Source: Luteolibacter yonseiensis (GTDB lineage: Bacteria > Verrucomicrobiota > Verrucomicrobiia > Verrucomicrobiales > Akkermansiaceae). From it: a stretch of 64,000 nt of DNA. The stretch's first letter is position 1. Every line of letters begins with the position of its first letter. The notes beneath the pieces are model-generated. The model was not told where the DNA came from. It made no database searches and saw only the letters and a program-made list of their open reading frames with translations. The stretch covers positions 434,001 through 498,000 of the forward strand of contig NZ_JAENIK010000011.1 in the NCBI RefSeq assembly GCF_016595465.1, read 5' to 3'. Made by a program: the position numbers and the translations under genes. Below, in pieces: positions 23,812 through 32,486 of this stretch.

Positions 23812-24387
23812 TCAGAAGTTCTTGATGTCGTCCTTGTTCTCCTTGCTGTTGGGCATCGCCGGTCTGGATCTGCCATCTTTCCCTGCGGACCACAGGTCGA
23901 ATTCCGGATTCTGGGTGTTGTCATTCTTCGAGGCGGTGCCACCTGTGGCGGTACCGTAGGCGGAGCGGTAACGGTATTCATTACCCCAGGGATCGAGAAT
24001 CCTGGTGGTCGGAGATCCGGTGCCGGAGGTCCAACCCTGCTTGTTGTTCACCGGGTCCAGTTCGGCCAGGTAGATCTTGAACTCGCCGGACGGGGTGGAG
24101 CCTTCCTTGGCAGCATCGTAATACAGGGCCTCGAACAACTTCGAGGACTGGTTGAGACCGTCCGCCGTGTTGTCGCTTGGCGGGTAAACCCCGTTGTCCA
24201 GCTTGTAGTCCTCGAGGGCCTTGGAAATGAGGGCGATCTGGATCCGGGCTTTTTCCGACGCCTGGCGATCGGTGACATACCCCATGCCACCGACGACGAT
24301 GGCGGCGAGGATGACGATGATGGTGATGACGGCCAGCAACTCGATGAGAGTGAAGGCGGCCTTTCCGTGACGATGGCGGTTTTTCAT
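23812..24387 (-). CDS. Type II secretion major pseudopilin (GspG-like)
   Basis: 191 residues. The class III leader is AAFTLIELLAVITIIVILAAI, cut here as two parts: a basic start, then Phe12 with Glu at +5. The residue before the cleavage site is Ala11, where the usual residue is Gly. The globular part has GspG features: KARIQIALISKALEDYKLDNGVYP, ILDPWGNEYRYRS and FDLWSAGKDG, with a Ca-binding-loop-like C-terminus. It would form the pseudopilus or pilus fibre driven by the ATPases encoded upstream. It is the last gene of the operon, 44 bases after pilC/gspF, and a strong terminator follows it. Confidence 0.88.
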   Translation of the reverse strand: MKNRHRHGKAAFTLIELLAVITIIVILAAIVVGGMGYVTDRQASEKARIQIALISKALEDYKLDNGVYPPSDNTADGLNQSSKLFEALYYDAAKEGSTPSGEFKIYLAELDPVNNKQGWTSGTGSPTTRILDPWGNEYRYRSAYGTATGGTASKNDNTQNPEFDLWSAGKDGRSRPAMPNSKENKDDIKNF

Positions 24388-24431
24388 GATTCCTAGGATT
24401 TTTTCAGATGCTTGGGAGGGAAACCAGCGGA

Positions 24432-25715
24432 TTACTGGTTGCCCATCGTGGAGATCATCTTAATCAATGGCAGGAACAATGCAAACACGACGGAACCGAC
24501 GATCAGGGCCAGGAAGACGATCATGATCGGTTCGAGGATGGAGGTCAGCGCGGTGACGGCGTTGTCGACTTCGTCGTCGTAGACGTCCGCAACCTTGAGA
24601 AGCATTTCCGGGAGCTGGCCGGTTTCCTCACCCACGTCCACCATGGAGATGACCATGCTTGGGAAAACGCCGGAGGCCTGGAGGGGGGTGACGATGGTTT
24701 CACCTTCCTTGACCGCCTCGTGGACCTTTTCGATGGCGCGGGAAATGACGACGTTGCCGGCGGTGTCGCGGGTGATATTCAGCGCCTGGAGGATGGGAAC
24801 ACCGGAGGTGACCAGCGTGCCGAGCGTGCGGGAGAAGCGGGACACGGCGCTCTTGCGCTGGATGTCTCCGAGGATCGGCATTTTCAACTTCATGTTGTCG
24901 ATGATGTTGCGTCCGGCGGTGGTGCGGCCCCAGACGTTGAACAACACGACGATGACGCCGATGACGATGAAGAGGAACACCACGTTCGGCACGACATAGG
25001 GTCTGGCGAGCATGAACTCGGACATGCCGAAGACGATCTGCGAGATGAGCGGCAGATCCGAACCCGTGCCGGCGAACATTTCCTTGAACTTCGGAACGAT
25101 GAAGATCATCAGGAAGACAAGGATGGCGACGGCGATGAACATGACGATCACCGGGTAGACCATGGCGGAAACGATCTTGTTCTTCAGCTTCTGCGCCTTT
25201 TCCTGATACTCGGCGAGACGGTTGAGGACGATTTCAAGAACACCGCCGAGCTCGCCGGCCTTGACCATGTTCACATACAGCTTGTTGAAGATCTTGGGGT
25301 GCTGCGCGAGGGATTCGGAGAAGGTGGAACCACCTTGGACGTTTTCCGCAAGCGCGCTGACGGTGGCGCGCAGGACGACGTTGGGCTCCTGCTTTTCGAG
25401 AACGGTCAGGCTGCGGAGAAGCGGAAGACCGGAGTCGATCAGCGTCGCGAGCTGCCGGGTGAAGATCATGAGATTCTTCGGCTTGATGCGGCCGCCGAGG
25501 TGCTTTTTCGAGGCTTTCTCCTTGGCCTTGGCATTGCGCTTGAGCGGGGCGACGGTCTTGTGACCCTTCTTGCCCTTGCCCTCTTCCTGAATCTGGGTCG
25601 GATAGAGCCCTTGGGCGCGAAGTTGTGCGATGGCTTCGGCCTCGGTGGGCGCGGACACGACGCCGGTCGTCTGTTCGCCTTTCGCGTCAAGTGCTGCGTA
25701 TTGGAAATTAGCCAT
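24432..25715 (-). CDS. Inner-membrane platform protein of type IV pilus / type II secretion (PilC/GspF)
   Basis: 427 residues, the normal length. It has an N-terminal ARCHE-like start (FQYAALDAKGEQTTGVVSAPTEAEAIAQLRAQG), then two T2SSF repeats with FTRQLATLIDSGLPLLRSL in the first and FSRTLGTLVTSGVPILQAL in the second, and three or four TM helices. It anchors the assembly ATPase to the inner membrane and moves pilin subunits. It lies between the second ATPase gene and the pseudopilin gene on one transcript. The gap upstream, 25716-25817, holds no other gene. Confidence 0.95.
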   Translation of the reverse strand: MANFQYAALDAKGEQTTGVVSAPTEAEAIAQLRAQGLYPTQIQEEGKGKKGHKTVAPLKRNAKAKEKASKKHLGGRIKPKNLMIFTRQLATLIDSGLPLLRSLTVLEKQEPNVVLRATVSALAENVQGGSTFSESLAQHPKIFNKLYVNMVKAGELGGVLEIVLNRLAEYQEKAQKLKNKIVSAMVYPVIVMFIAVAILVFLMIFIVPKFKEMFAGTGSDLPLISQIVFGMSEFMLARPYVVPNVVFLFIVIGVIVVLFNVWGRTTAGRNIIDNMKLKMPILGDIQRKSAVSRFSRTLGTLVTSGVPILQALNITRDTAGNVVISRAIEKVHEAVKEGETIVTPLQASGVFPSMVISMVDVGEETGQLPEMLLKVADVYDDEVDNAVTALTSILEPIMIVFLALIVGSVVFALFLPLIKMISTMGNQ

Positions 25716-25817
25716 AAGAATGGATTTTTTTTGGAGGTTTTGGAAAGTTGTGTAAAGAACGTTAGAGCAAGGGACTTAAAATCGGCGGCTTCGGTGGGAA
25801 AGCGCTGCCGCTGGTGT

Positions 25818-27488
25818 TTAAGTGTATTTGAGCACTTCCTCGATGGTGGTGGCTCCCTGGTAGATGGCGCGGAGGCCGTCTTCCCGGAGAGTGTTCATGC
25901 CGAGTTCCACAGCTTTTTGCTTCAGGACGACGGACGGCGCGCGCGAGGTGATGAGCTCACGGATGGGATCCGTCACATTGAGCAGCTCATAAAGGCCGCG
26001 GCGGCCACGGTAACCGGACTGGCCGCAGACGTCGCAGCCGTTGCCGGTGAAGAATTGTTTGTCTCCCAGCTCGTGCGCGGAGACGCCGAGTTGGTTGAGG
26101 ATGGCTTCGTTCGGTTCATAAGGAGTCTTGCACTCCTTGCAGATGGTCCGGACGAGACGTTGGGCGAGGATTCCTTCAAGCGAGGCGGAGACGAGGAAGG
26201 GTTCGCAACCCATGTCCACCAGACGGGTGACCGCGCCCGGAGCGTCGTTCGTGTGAAGTGTGGAGAGCACCAAGTGGCCCGTGAGAGCAGCCTGAATGCC
26301 GATCGTGGCGGTTTCCTTGTCCCGCATCTCCCCGATCATGATACGGTCGGGATCCTGACGGAGGAACGCGCGGAGGACGCGTGGGAAATCGAGGCCGATC
26401 GCTTCGTTGATCGGGATCTGGATGATGCCGTCGATGTCATACTCGACGGGATCCTCCGCGGTGAGCAGCTTCGCGTCGATCGTGTTGATGCGGCGGAGCG
26501 CGGCGTAAAGGGTGGTGGTTTTTCCCGCACCGGTCGGACCGGTGACGATGAAGATGCCGTTCGGCTTTTCGATCGTGTCGGTGATGTATTCGTAGATGTG
26601 ATCGGTGAGGCCGAGGTTCTCGAGCGAGAGGTTGACCGAAGAGCGGTCGAGAACCCGGAGCACGATGGATTCACCGTGGTGGGTCGGCAGCGAGGAAACA
26701 CGCATGTCCACCTGCTTTTCACCGATTTGTTTCACGATCCGGCCGTCCTGGGGGACGCGGCGCTCGGCGATGTTCATGTTCGACATGACCTTGACGCGCG
26801 AGAGGATGGGCAGGGCAAGGTGGATCGGTGGCGGCGCCATTTCGTAAAGCGCGCCGTCCACGCGGTAGCGGATGCGGAAATCTTTTTCGAACGGCTCGAA
26901 GTGGATGTCGGAAGCCTTTTCCTTGATGGCCTGATAGAGAACGAGGTCGACGTAGCGGATGATGGGCGCGGAATTCGCCTCCGATTCCAGCTCCGCGGCG
27001 GACATGTTCTGACTGCCGATTTCGAGCTGGCTCAGGATGTCCTCCATCGCCTTGCCTTCGCCACCGTAGCATTCGTTGATTTTCGCCTCGACGAGGTAAT
27101 CCGGCGCGACGACGACATGAATCTCGCGACCAAGGGCGAATCTCAGGTCTTCGGGAGTCTGTGGGTTGAGCGGATCCACAAGAGCGACGTGAAGTCCGGT
27201 CTCGTCGAAGCTCACCGGCAGCGCGCCATGGAGACGGGCGGTTCCGGCCGGGACCAAGGCGAGAAGAGCTTCCGGCGGAGTCCAGTTCTTGAGATCCACC
27301 ATGCTGGCTCCCAACTCGGAGGCAACGACAGGCCAGATGTCGTCACGGCTTTGGATGACTTGGTAATCGGAGAGGATTTCGGCGATTTCCTTACCGCTGT
27401 GATCGACTTCCGCGAGGATGTCTTGAGCAAGTGATGCGTCGATGAGACCGCGTGATTGGAAAAGTTCGATGATCTGTTGATGGTCCAT
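25818..27488 (-). CDS. Pilus/type II secretion assembly ATPase (PilB/GspE type), copy 2
   Basis: 556 residues. An N-terminal T2SSE_N domain (about 1-150) is followed by the ATPase core with Walker A TGPTGAGKTT, the Asp box (EDPVEYDIDG), Walker B (RIMIGEMRD) and the His box (GHLVLSTLHTNDA). A zinc tetracysteine is present (CKEC and, after about 30 residues, CDVC). It powers subunit extraction and polymerisation. It lies directly after a second, clearly homologous ATPase gene of the same length, so the operon carries two different assembly ATPases. Motifs are intact in both, so neither looks inactive. Confidence 0.93.
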   Translation of the reverse strand: MDHQQIIELFQSRGLIDASLAQDILAEVDHSGKEIAEILSDYQVIQSRDDIWPVVASELGASMVDLKNWTPPEALLALVPAGTARLHGALPVSFDETGLHVALVDPLNPQTPEDLRFALGREIHVVVAPDYLVEAKINECYGGEGKAMEDILSQLEIGSQNMSAAELESEANSAPIIRYVDLVLYQAIKEKASDIHFEPFEKDFRIRYRVDGALYEMAPPPIHLALPILSRVKVMSNMNIAERRVPQDGRIVKQIGEKQVDMRVSSLPTHHGESIVLRVLDRSSVNLSLENLGLTDHIYEYITDTIEKPNGIFIVTGPTGAGKTTTLYAALRRINTIDAKLLTAEDPVEYDIDGIIQIPINEAIGLDFPRVLRAFLRQDPDRIMIGEMRDKETATIGIQAALTGHLVLSTLHTNDAPGAVTRLVDMGCEPFLVSASLEGILAQRLVRTICKECKTPYEPNEAILNQLGVSAHELGDKQFFTGNGCDVCGQSGYRGRRGLYELLNVTDPIRELITSRAPSVVLKQKAVELGMNTLREDGLRAIYQGATTIEEVLKYT

Positions 27489-27536
27489 GGGACGTAAGGC
27501 GAAAGGTTTTTCGAAAAAAGGTCGGGGTGGCGGCGA

Positions 27537-29207
27537 TCAATCCAGATCTGACATGGTGGCGTGGACAACCTCGCTGCCGGAAGTGAGGCCGGAGAGCACC
27601 TTGCGGATGCCGTCCTCACGAAGCGTGCGCATGCCCAGTTCGCGGGCGCGGCGGCGGAGCTGGGTGGTGGTGAGTCCACCGTTGATCATGCTGCGGACCT
27701 CGTCGTCGATGACGAAGATTTCGAAAATCCCCATCCGTCCTTTGTAACCATTTCCACGGCATTTTTCGCAGCCGACGGGGCCGAAAATGGTCGCTTCCGT
27801 CATCCGGGAAGGATCGAGGGAGAGGGCGCGCATTTCCTTGTCCGTAAGTTCGGCCGGGCCTTTGCAAATCGGGCAGAGCTTCCGAACCAGTCGCTGGGCG
27901 AGCACCGCGCGGACAGCGGAGGCGATGAGGAACGGTTTCACACCGATGTCCGCGAGACGGGCGACCGCGGAAGGCGCGTCGTTCGTGTGCAGGGTGGAGA
28001 AAACCAAGTGGCCGGTGAGTGAGGCGTTGATGGCGATGTTCGCCGTCTCCGCGTCCCGGATTTCCCCGATCATGATGATGTTCGGCGCCTGGCGCAGCAT
28101 GGCGCGCAACGCCGCCGCGAAGGTCATTCCGATGTCGGTCTTCACCATGACCTGGTTGATGCCGGGGAGTTCATACTCGACCGGGTCTTCCACGGTGATG
28201 ATCTTTTTGTCCGGCTTGTTGATGACGTTGAGACAGGCGTAGAGCGTGGTCGTTTTTCCGGAACCCGTGGGGCCGGTGACGAGGAGAATGCCGTCTGGCA
28301 GGCCAAGCATCTGGTTGAAGAGCTCTTGGTCGTCGGAGAAGAATCCGAGTTCCGGAAGACCGAGCATCAGCGCGGTCTTGTCCAGAATACGCATGACGAT
28401 GGATTCGCCATGGTTCGACGGGACGGAGGAAACCCGGAGATCGACTTCCTTTTCGCCCATTTTCAGCTGGATCCGACCGTCCTGAGGGAGGCGTTTTTCC
28501 GCGATGGACATCGTACCGCTCATGACCTTGAGACGGGCGATGATGGCCGGCAGGAGTTTTTTCGGGTGGGTGTCCACGTGGACCAATTTTCCGTCCAGGC
28601 GATAGCGTACGCGGACGGAGGTCTCGAGCGGCTCGATGTGGATGTCCGACGCACGCAGGCGGAATGCCTCGGTGAGGAGTTGCATCACCAGCTTGATGAT
28701 CGGCGCGTCCGCGCTGGATGGGCCGGCTTCGTCGTCACCACCTGTGACGGAGTATCCTTCCGCGGCGGTGGCTTCGTTCGAGTGGTAGAACTGGCGGAGA
28801 TGTTCCTTGATCTCCTGTTGGGTGACGCAGACGAGATTCATCTCGCGGCCCAGCGCGTGTGGAAGGCTGTCCAAAGCCTCGAAATCCAGCGGATCCGCGA
28901 TGGCGAGGGTGAGGGACCAGCCGTCATCCTGCACAGGGATCACGCGGTACCGCTTGGCGAGGTCGTCACCAATCGACGCCGTGATGGCGGGGTCGAATGT
29001 GACATCGGCCAGCCGGATGAAGGGGATGCCTGCGTTCGCTGCCAGCGTTTTCGCTACATCCTCTTGACTTAGAGAGGTATGTGCAAGGAGGTGCTCGACA
29101 ATGGTTTCGCCTCCGGAGAGAGAACTACGGGCTTGATCGAGTTGATCGTGGCTCACCATTCCGGCTTCGGCGAGCAGTTCTGCGAGATAATCTTCGTTGG
29201 AAAACAC
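27537..29207 (-). CDS. Pilus/type II secretion assembly ATPase (PilB/GspE type), copy 1
   Basis: 556 residues from a GTG at 29207; an AAGGA lies 13 bases upstream. The GTG is preferred over the ATG 16 codons later because the T2SSE_N fold begins at once (YLAELLAEAGMVSHDQLDQA). Core motifs are Walker A TGPTGSGKTT, EDPVEYELPG, Walker B IIMIGEIRD and the His box GHLVFSTLHTNDA; cysteines CPIC and CEKC bind zinc. It is the first gene of the operon. It is closest in style to PilB/GspE, not to the shorter PilT retraction ATPase. Copy 2 starts 48 bases downstream. Confidence 0.92.
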   Translation of the reverse strand: MFSNEDYLAELLAEAGMVSHDQLDQARSSLSGGETIVEHLLAHTSLSQEDVAKTLAANAGIPFIRLADVTFDPAITASIGDDLAKRYRVIPVQDDGWSLTLAIADPLDFEALDSLPHALGREMNLVCVTQQEIKEHLRQFYHSNEATAAEGYSVTGGDDEAGPSSADAPIIKLVMQLLTEAFRLRASDIHIEPLETSVRVRYRLDGKLVHVDTHPKKLLPAIIARLKVMSGTMSIAEKRLPQDGRIQLKMGEKEVDLRVSSVPSNHGESIVMRILDKTALMLGLPELGFFSDDQELFNQMLGLPDGILLVTGPTGSGKTTTLYACLNVINKPDKKIITVEDPVEYELPGINQVMVKTDIGMTFAAALRAMLRQAPNIIMIGEIRDAETANIAINASLTGHLVFSTLHTNDAPSAVARLADIGVKPFLIASAVRAVLAQRLVRKLCPICKGPAELTDKEMRALSLDPSRMTEATIFGPVGCEKCRGNGYKGRMGIFEIFVIDDEVRSMINGGLTTTQLRRRARELGMRTLREDGIRKVLSGLTSGSEVVHATMSDLD

Positions 29208-29315
29208 TGGGCTTTGAGTCCTTGGAGGTGGATTTTCGATGGTGCAGTCAGGGTGATCTTCCGTGCTGCGTCTTCCGCAGATTGGTCAACCCACCCCTCG
29301 CTTGTCAACCAGCCA

Positions 29316-29417
29316 CATTGCAAGAATCCGCTATTTTAAGCGGTGGCTGGAATTCGGCCCACCAACCGCCTGCATTGTAAGCACCATGACCATTCAATAC
29401 CCGGGAAACATTGTAAG
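29316..29417 (+). repeat. Three direct repeats of CATTG(C/T)AAG upstream of the pilus operon
   Basis: CATTGCAAG at 29316-29324, CATTGTAAG at 29373-29381 and CATTGTAAG at 29409-29417 share one orientation, with starts 57 and 36 bases apart. They lie 109-210 bases before the GTG of the first ATPase gene, in a 276-base gap with no gene. A 5-bp hairpin (CCGCT/AGCGG) at 29328-29343 sits between the first two. They could be regulator binding sites; this is unproven. Confidence 0.4.
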
Positions 29418-29483
29418 GAGATCTTAAATGAATCGGGAAATTCCATCCCAGTGGTTCCGAAAACGTGCGCAATGACGACATTT

Positions 29484-30590
29484 TCACAACCGCTGAATGG
29501 CCCAGAACAATCCCAGAGCGGCGATCGAGAGGCAGGCTCCCACACGCAGCCGCGGATAGTAGGGAGTGCGGTAAAGCGGAAGGGTCGCGATCCATGCCAG
29601 GACGATGATCACGGCCTGTGCCGCTTCCACTCCCAGATTGGCGCTGAACAAGGCGATGAAAAAACCGTCACCGGGTTTCAGCCAGACGGAGAGGCTGCCT
29701 GCGAAGCCGAGGCCATGGATCAGGCCGAAGGAGAATACGATCGCGTGTCTGAGGATGGTGTTCCTGTTTCCAGCGGGTCGCAGGTTTTCGAGCGCGACCG
29801 CCACGAGGCTCAGTGCGATCAGCGGCTCCACCCAGCTTGCCGACACCCGCACCCATCCTGCCGCCGCCAGGCCAAGTGTGACGGTGTGGGCCAGGGTGAA
29901 AGCCAGCGACTGTGAAATCAGCGGGCGCCACCGCCGCCGGTAGAAGAACAGTCCCAGCACGAAGAGCAGGTGATCCAGTCCCTTGGGCAGGACGTGCGCG
30001 AAACCCTGCTGGAAGGCTTCGATCCATGATGCCCTGCCTGTCACGGGCGCGGGGCTCGCCACGGATTCGGGAGGCCGGGGGAATGGCAGGCTCTGGCCGG
30101 GAGCCAGCGTGAGGTAGCCTGATTCCTGGCCCGGAAGCTTGAGAACCAGGGACGGCCTGCCGCCTACGCTCCATGACATCTTGTCGGGCATTTCCAAAAA
30201 GCTGGAGGTGAGCCTCATCCGGAAATACGCGCCATCGTTCAGCAATTCCGGAAAATCCGGCGGACTCTTTGCGAAGTCGATGAATTCGACGCGCCACGTG
30301 ACGGGTTTTCCGCCGGAGGTCAGGGTCAGGCACTCCCGCAGATAACGCTCCGACTCCAGCCTCAGCGGTGCCCATCCCGGTTCGCCGAGTTTGAGGAGCC
30401 AGTCACGGGTCGGGGCCGCGGTCGCTCCATCCCCCCGCCATTCGGGAACCGCGTAGCCCGCATCGAAAAGGACTTCGATTTCCCATGGATCATCATTTTT
30501 CCATTCCCCGAAAATCTGGGTGACCACATGACCGCGCGCGGTGGTGGCGAAGAGCAAGCAGATCAAAAAGTAGCGCCAGATCCAAGTCAC
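29484..30590 (-). CDS. HupE/UreJ-like membrane protein with N-terminal extracytoplasmic domain
   Basis: 368 residues from a GTG at 30590, chosen because AGGAA lies 4 bases before it and because it opens a signal peptide (WIWRYFLICLLFATTARG). Upstream in-frame residues to 30716 look non-coding. Residues about 22-210 are a soluble domain, probably outside. The C-terminal half has six or so TM helices with HupE/UreJ_2 landmarks: GLDHLLFVLGLFF, FTLAHTVTLG, ALSLVAVALEN, FGLIHGLGFAGSL and NLGVEAAQ. HupE/UreJ proteins are linked to nickel or cobalt handling, and the His residues in the helices fit that. No urease or hydrogenase gene is in the window. Confidence 0.83.
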   Translation of the reverse strand: MTWIWRYFLICLLFATTARGHVVTQIFGEWKNDDPWEIEVLFDAGYAVPEWRGDGATAAPTRDWLLKLGEPGWAPLRLESERYLRECLTLTSGGKPVTWRVEFIDFAKSPPDFPELLNDGAYFRMRLTSSFLEMPDKMSWSVGGRPSLVLKLPGQESGYLTLAPGQSLPFPRPPESVASPAPVTGRASWIEAFQQGFAHVLPKGLDHLLFVLGLFFYRRRWRPLISQSLAFTLAHTVTLGLAAAGWVRVSASWVEPLIALSLVAVALENLRPAGNRNTILRHAIVFSFGLIHGLGFAGSLSVWLKPGDGFFIALFSANLGVEAAQAVIIVLAWIATLPLYRTPYYPRLRVGACLSIAALGLFWAIQRL

Positions 30591-30728
30591 GTTCCTGTCT
30601 GCCAGATTGGCGGGGGCAGGGAAATGAAAAGTGGCGGGAATCGGACCCTGCCTGGTCGGGCGACAGGACTCCTGCGGAAACAGGGCGGGGTTTGTTCCGC
30701 CATGGAGCCCGGACACGATGATGGACGG

Positions 30729-31160
30729 TTATGGCGGGTCGACCGGTCTGTCCCTCCGCGAATGCGCGTGCCAGTGTGGGAGCCCCCGAAGCGTGGTGAT
30801 CAACCACGGGCTGAAGGCCAATGTGGCACCAAGCGCGATGGCGATCATGTTGATGAGCGGGGAGCCTTCACCCCTCGGGCCCTCGCCTCCGCCGGTTCGT
30901 ATGAAATCGATGAACGCCATCGAGATCAGCATACCGAAGGTGATGGTGAGCAGGGCGGCGATGAGGACTGCCAAACGTGGATTTCCGCCGAGGCCGCCTT
31001 TCTTCAACAATGGGAAGGCCGCCGCCACCGCGGTTGATAGAAAAAACGTCAGCATCCTGATGTCGAATGCGCCGGAGCCGACGCTGCCGATCAGACCTGA
31101 GGTGGAAAGCAGGCACGTCAAAATGGCGGACGATGTGTAGGCGGTTTTGAAAGAGGGCAT
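30729..31160 (-). CDS. Small hypothetical membrane protein (four TM segments)
   Basis: 143 residues. GGGAG lies about nine bases before the ATG at 31160. Four hydrophobic helices are visible near 8-28, 35-52, 62-88 and 102-124, with a Gly-rich loop between the last two. I recognise no family. A competing minus-strand frame at 30868-31236 has poorer composition and lacks TM segments. It lies between the dnaN terminator and the HupE-like gene on the same strand, so it probably starts its own transcript. Confidence 0.6.
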   Translation of the reverse strand: MPSFKTAYTSSAILTCLLSTSGLIGSVGSGAFDIRMLTFFLSTAVAAAFPLLKKGGLGGNPRLAVLIAALLTITFGMLISMAFIDFIRTGGGEGPRGEGSPLINMIAIALGATLAFSPWLITTLRGLPHWHAHSRRDRPVDPP

Positions 31161-31236
31161 GATTGCTCCCTACAAACACCCCGGACCGTTGGATTTGTCT
31201 GCCCTCCCACCCCTGTGGGAAAATGCGGGAAGGCAC

Positions 31237-31266
31237 AAAAAAGCGCCTGTCAGGAGACAGGCGCTT
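31237..31266 (-). terminator. Rho-independent terminator after dnaN
   Basis: An eleven-base perfect stem, AAGCGCCTGTC (31241-31251) with GACAGGCGCTT (31256-31266) and an AGGA loop, is followed on the minus strand by six T residues. It lies 31 bases beyond the dnaN stop and is one of the strongest terminators in the window. Confidence 0.9.
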
Positions 31267-31296
31267 CTTGAAAAATCAGATTGGTTTTGGCCGACC

Positions 31297-32394
31297 TCAG
31301 TTCGTCACACGCATCGGCATGAGGACGTAGAGGAAGGTGCCTTCGATGCGGAGGACGCCGGGGCTCATCTCGTCGATGAGGTCGAGATAAACGTCGTTGC
31401 TGTCCAGCGCGCGGAGCGGGGCCTGAAGGAACTCGGGGTTGAAGGCGATCTGCATCGGCGGACCTTGGTAGATCACATCCATGGATTCCTGCGCCTCACC
31501 GACGTCCGGCGAGTTCGCGGTGACCTCGATGTGGTTTTCGCTGAAGACGAGCTTCACGGAGTTCGACTTGTCCGACGAAAGGAGGGACACCCGGCGGACG
31601 GTCTCGAGCAGGGCCTCGCGGGAGATGACGACGCGCTCGTTGCTGTCGCCCGGGATCACCTGGCGGTAGTTCGGATAGTTGCCCTCGATGAGCTTGCTGG
31701 CGAGCAGGCTGTCGCCCACGGTGAAGGAGATCTGGCTGTCGCTGAGTTTCACGATGACCTCGCCGGCATCGCCCAACAAGCGCTGGAGCTCCTGGACGGC
31801 TTTCGTCGGGATGATGACGTCGGTTTCGTGGGAGGCGGGGAATTCGAGATCCGCATCGACCATCGCGAGGCGGCGGCCATCGGTGGCGACGAGCGTCATT
31901 TTCCCATCGCGGAAGGAGGTGAAGATGCCGTTGAGCACGTAGCGGGTCTCGTCGGTGGAAATGGCGTAGGAGGTTTTCTTGAGTCCGTCGCGCAGGGTTT
32001 GCTGCGGGATCTTGAAAACCTTGGCCCCTTCGAAGTCGGGGAGTGGTGGGAATTCGGCCTCTCCAAGACCGATGATTTTGAAAAACGACGGACCGCTGCG
32101 GATGGATGCGTGGTTTTTTCCGTCCACCGAGATCTCCACCTCGCTGGATGGAAGTTCGCGGATGATGCTGACGAGCCGCTTGGCCGGCAGCGTGGTCGCT
32201 CCCTCTTTCTCAATCTGGGCCTCGACCGAGCCGGTGATGCCGACGTCCAGGTCCGTGGTGGTGAACTGGATGCGGCCATCCTTGGCCACAAGCAGGACGT
32301 TGGATAGGATCGGCAGGGTGGTGCGCGAACTGACGACGTGTTGGACTTTTTGCAAGCCGTCGAGGAATGCTTCCTTGGAGATGCGGAACTTCAT
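31297..32394 (-). CDS. dnaN: DNA polymerase III beta sliding clamp
   Basis: 365 residues, the standard length. It shows the three-domain clamp pattern: FLDGLQKVQHVVSSRTTLPILSNV at the start, LPAKRLVSIIRELPSSEVEI, then ATDGRRLAM and the C-terminal YVLMPMR. The ring-shaped dimer tethers the replicative polymerase to DNA. It follows dnaA on the same strand after 92 bases, the classic dnaA-dnaN order, and ends in a strong terminator. No recF or gyrB follows; the next gene is a small membrane protein. Confidence 0.97.
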   Translation of the reverse strand: MKFRISKEAFLDGLQKVQHVVSSRTTLPILSNVLLVAKDGRIQFTTTDLDVGITGSVEAQIEKEGATTLPAKRLVSIIRELPSSEVEISVDGKNHASIRSGPSFFKIIGLGEAEFPPLPDFEGAKVFKIPQQTLRDGLKKTSYAISTDETRYVLNGIFTSFRDGKMTLVATDGRRLAMVDADLEFPASHETDVIIPTKAVQELQRLLGDAGEVIVKLSDSQISFTVGDSLLASKLIEGNYPNYRQVIPGDSNERVVISREALLETVRRVSLLSSDKSNSVKLVFSENHIEVTANSPDVGEAQESMDVIYQGPPMQIAFNPEFLQAPLRALDSNDVYLDLIDEMSPGVLRIEGTFLYVLMPMRVTN

Positions 32395-32414
32395 AAAATG
32401 GGACCAGAGTAATT

Positions 32415-32450
32415 GCTAAGGCGTAGTGTCCGTTTTCACTGCGCCTTGGC
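32415..32450 (-). promoter_or_regulatory. Hairpin in the dnaA-dnaN spacer
   Basis: AAGGCGTAGTG (32418-32428) and CACTGCGCCTT (32437-32447) form a stem of 10 pairs in 11 with an eight-base loop; GCT/GGC flanks extend it to about 14. It occupies the spacer 20 bases before the dnaN start. On the transcribed minus strand two pairs become A-C mismatches. There is no T-run, so it is better read as an attenuator, an mRNA-stability element or a protein site than as a terminator. Confidence 0.45.
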
Positions 32451-32486
32451 AAGACTTCTGTTGAGATTCCCAAAAGTGATCCGCAA

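Noticed and set aside
24408..27434. Plus-strand open frame of about 1000 codons opposite the pilus genes
   Set aside because: It lies wholly antisense to pilC/gspF and an assembly ATPase with intact motifs; its composition (excess Asp, His, Gly, Arg, Val) is that of a codon-bias shadow.
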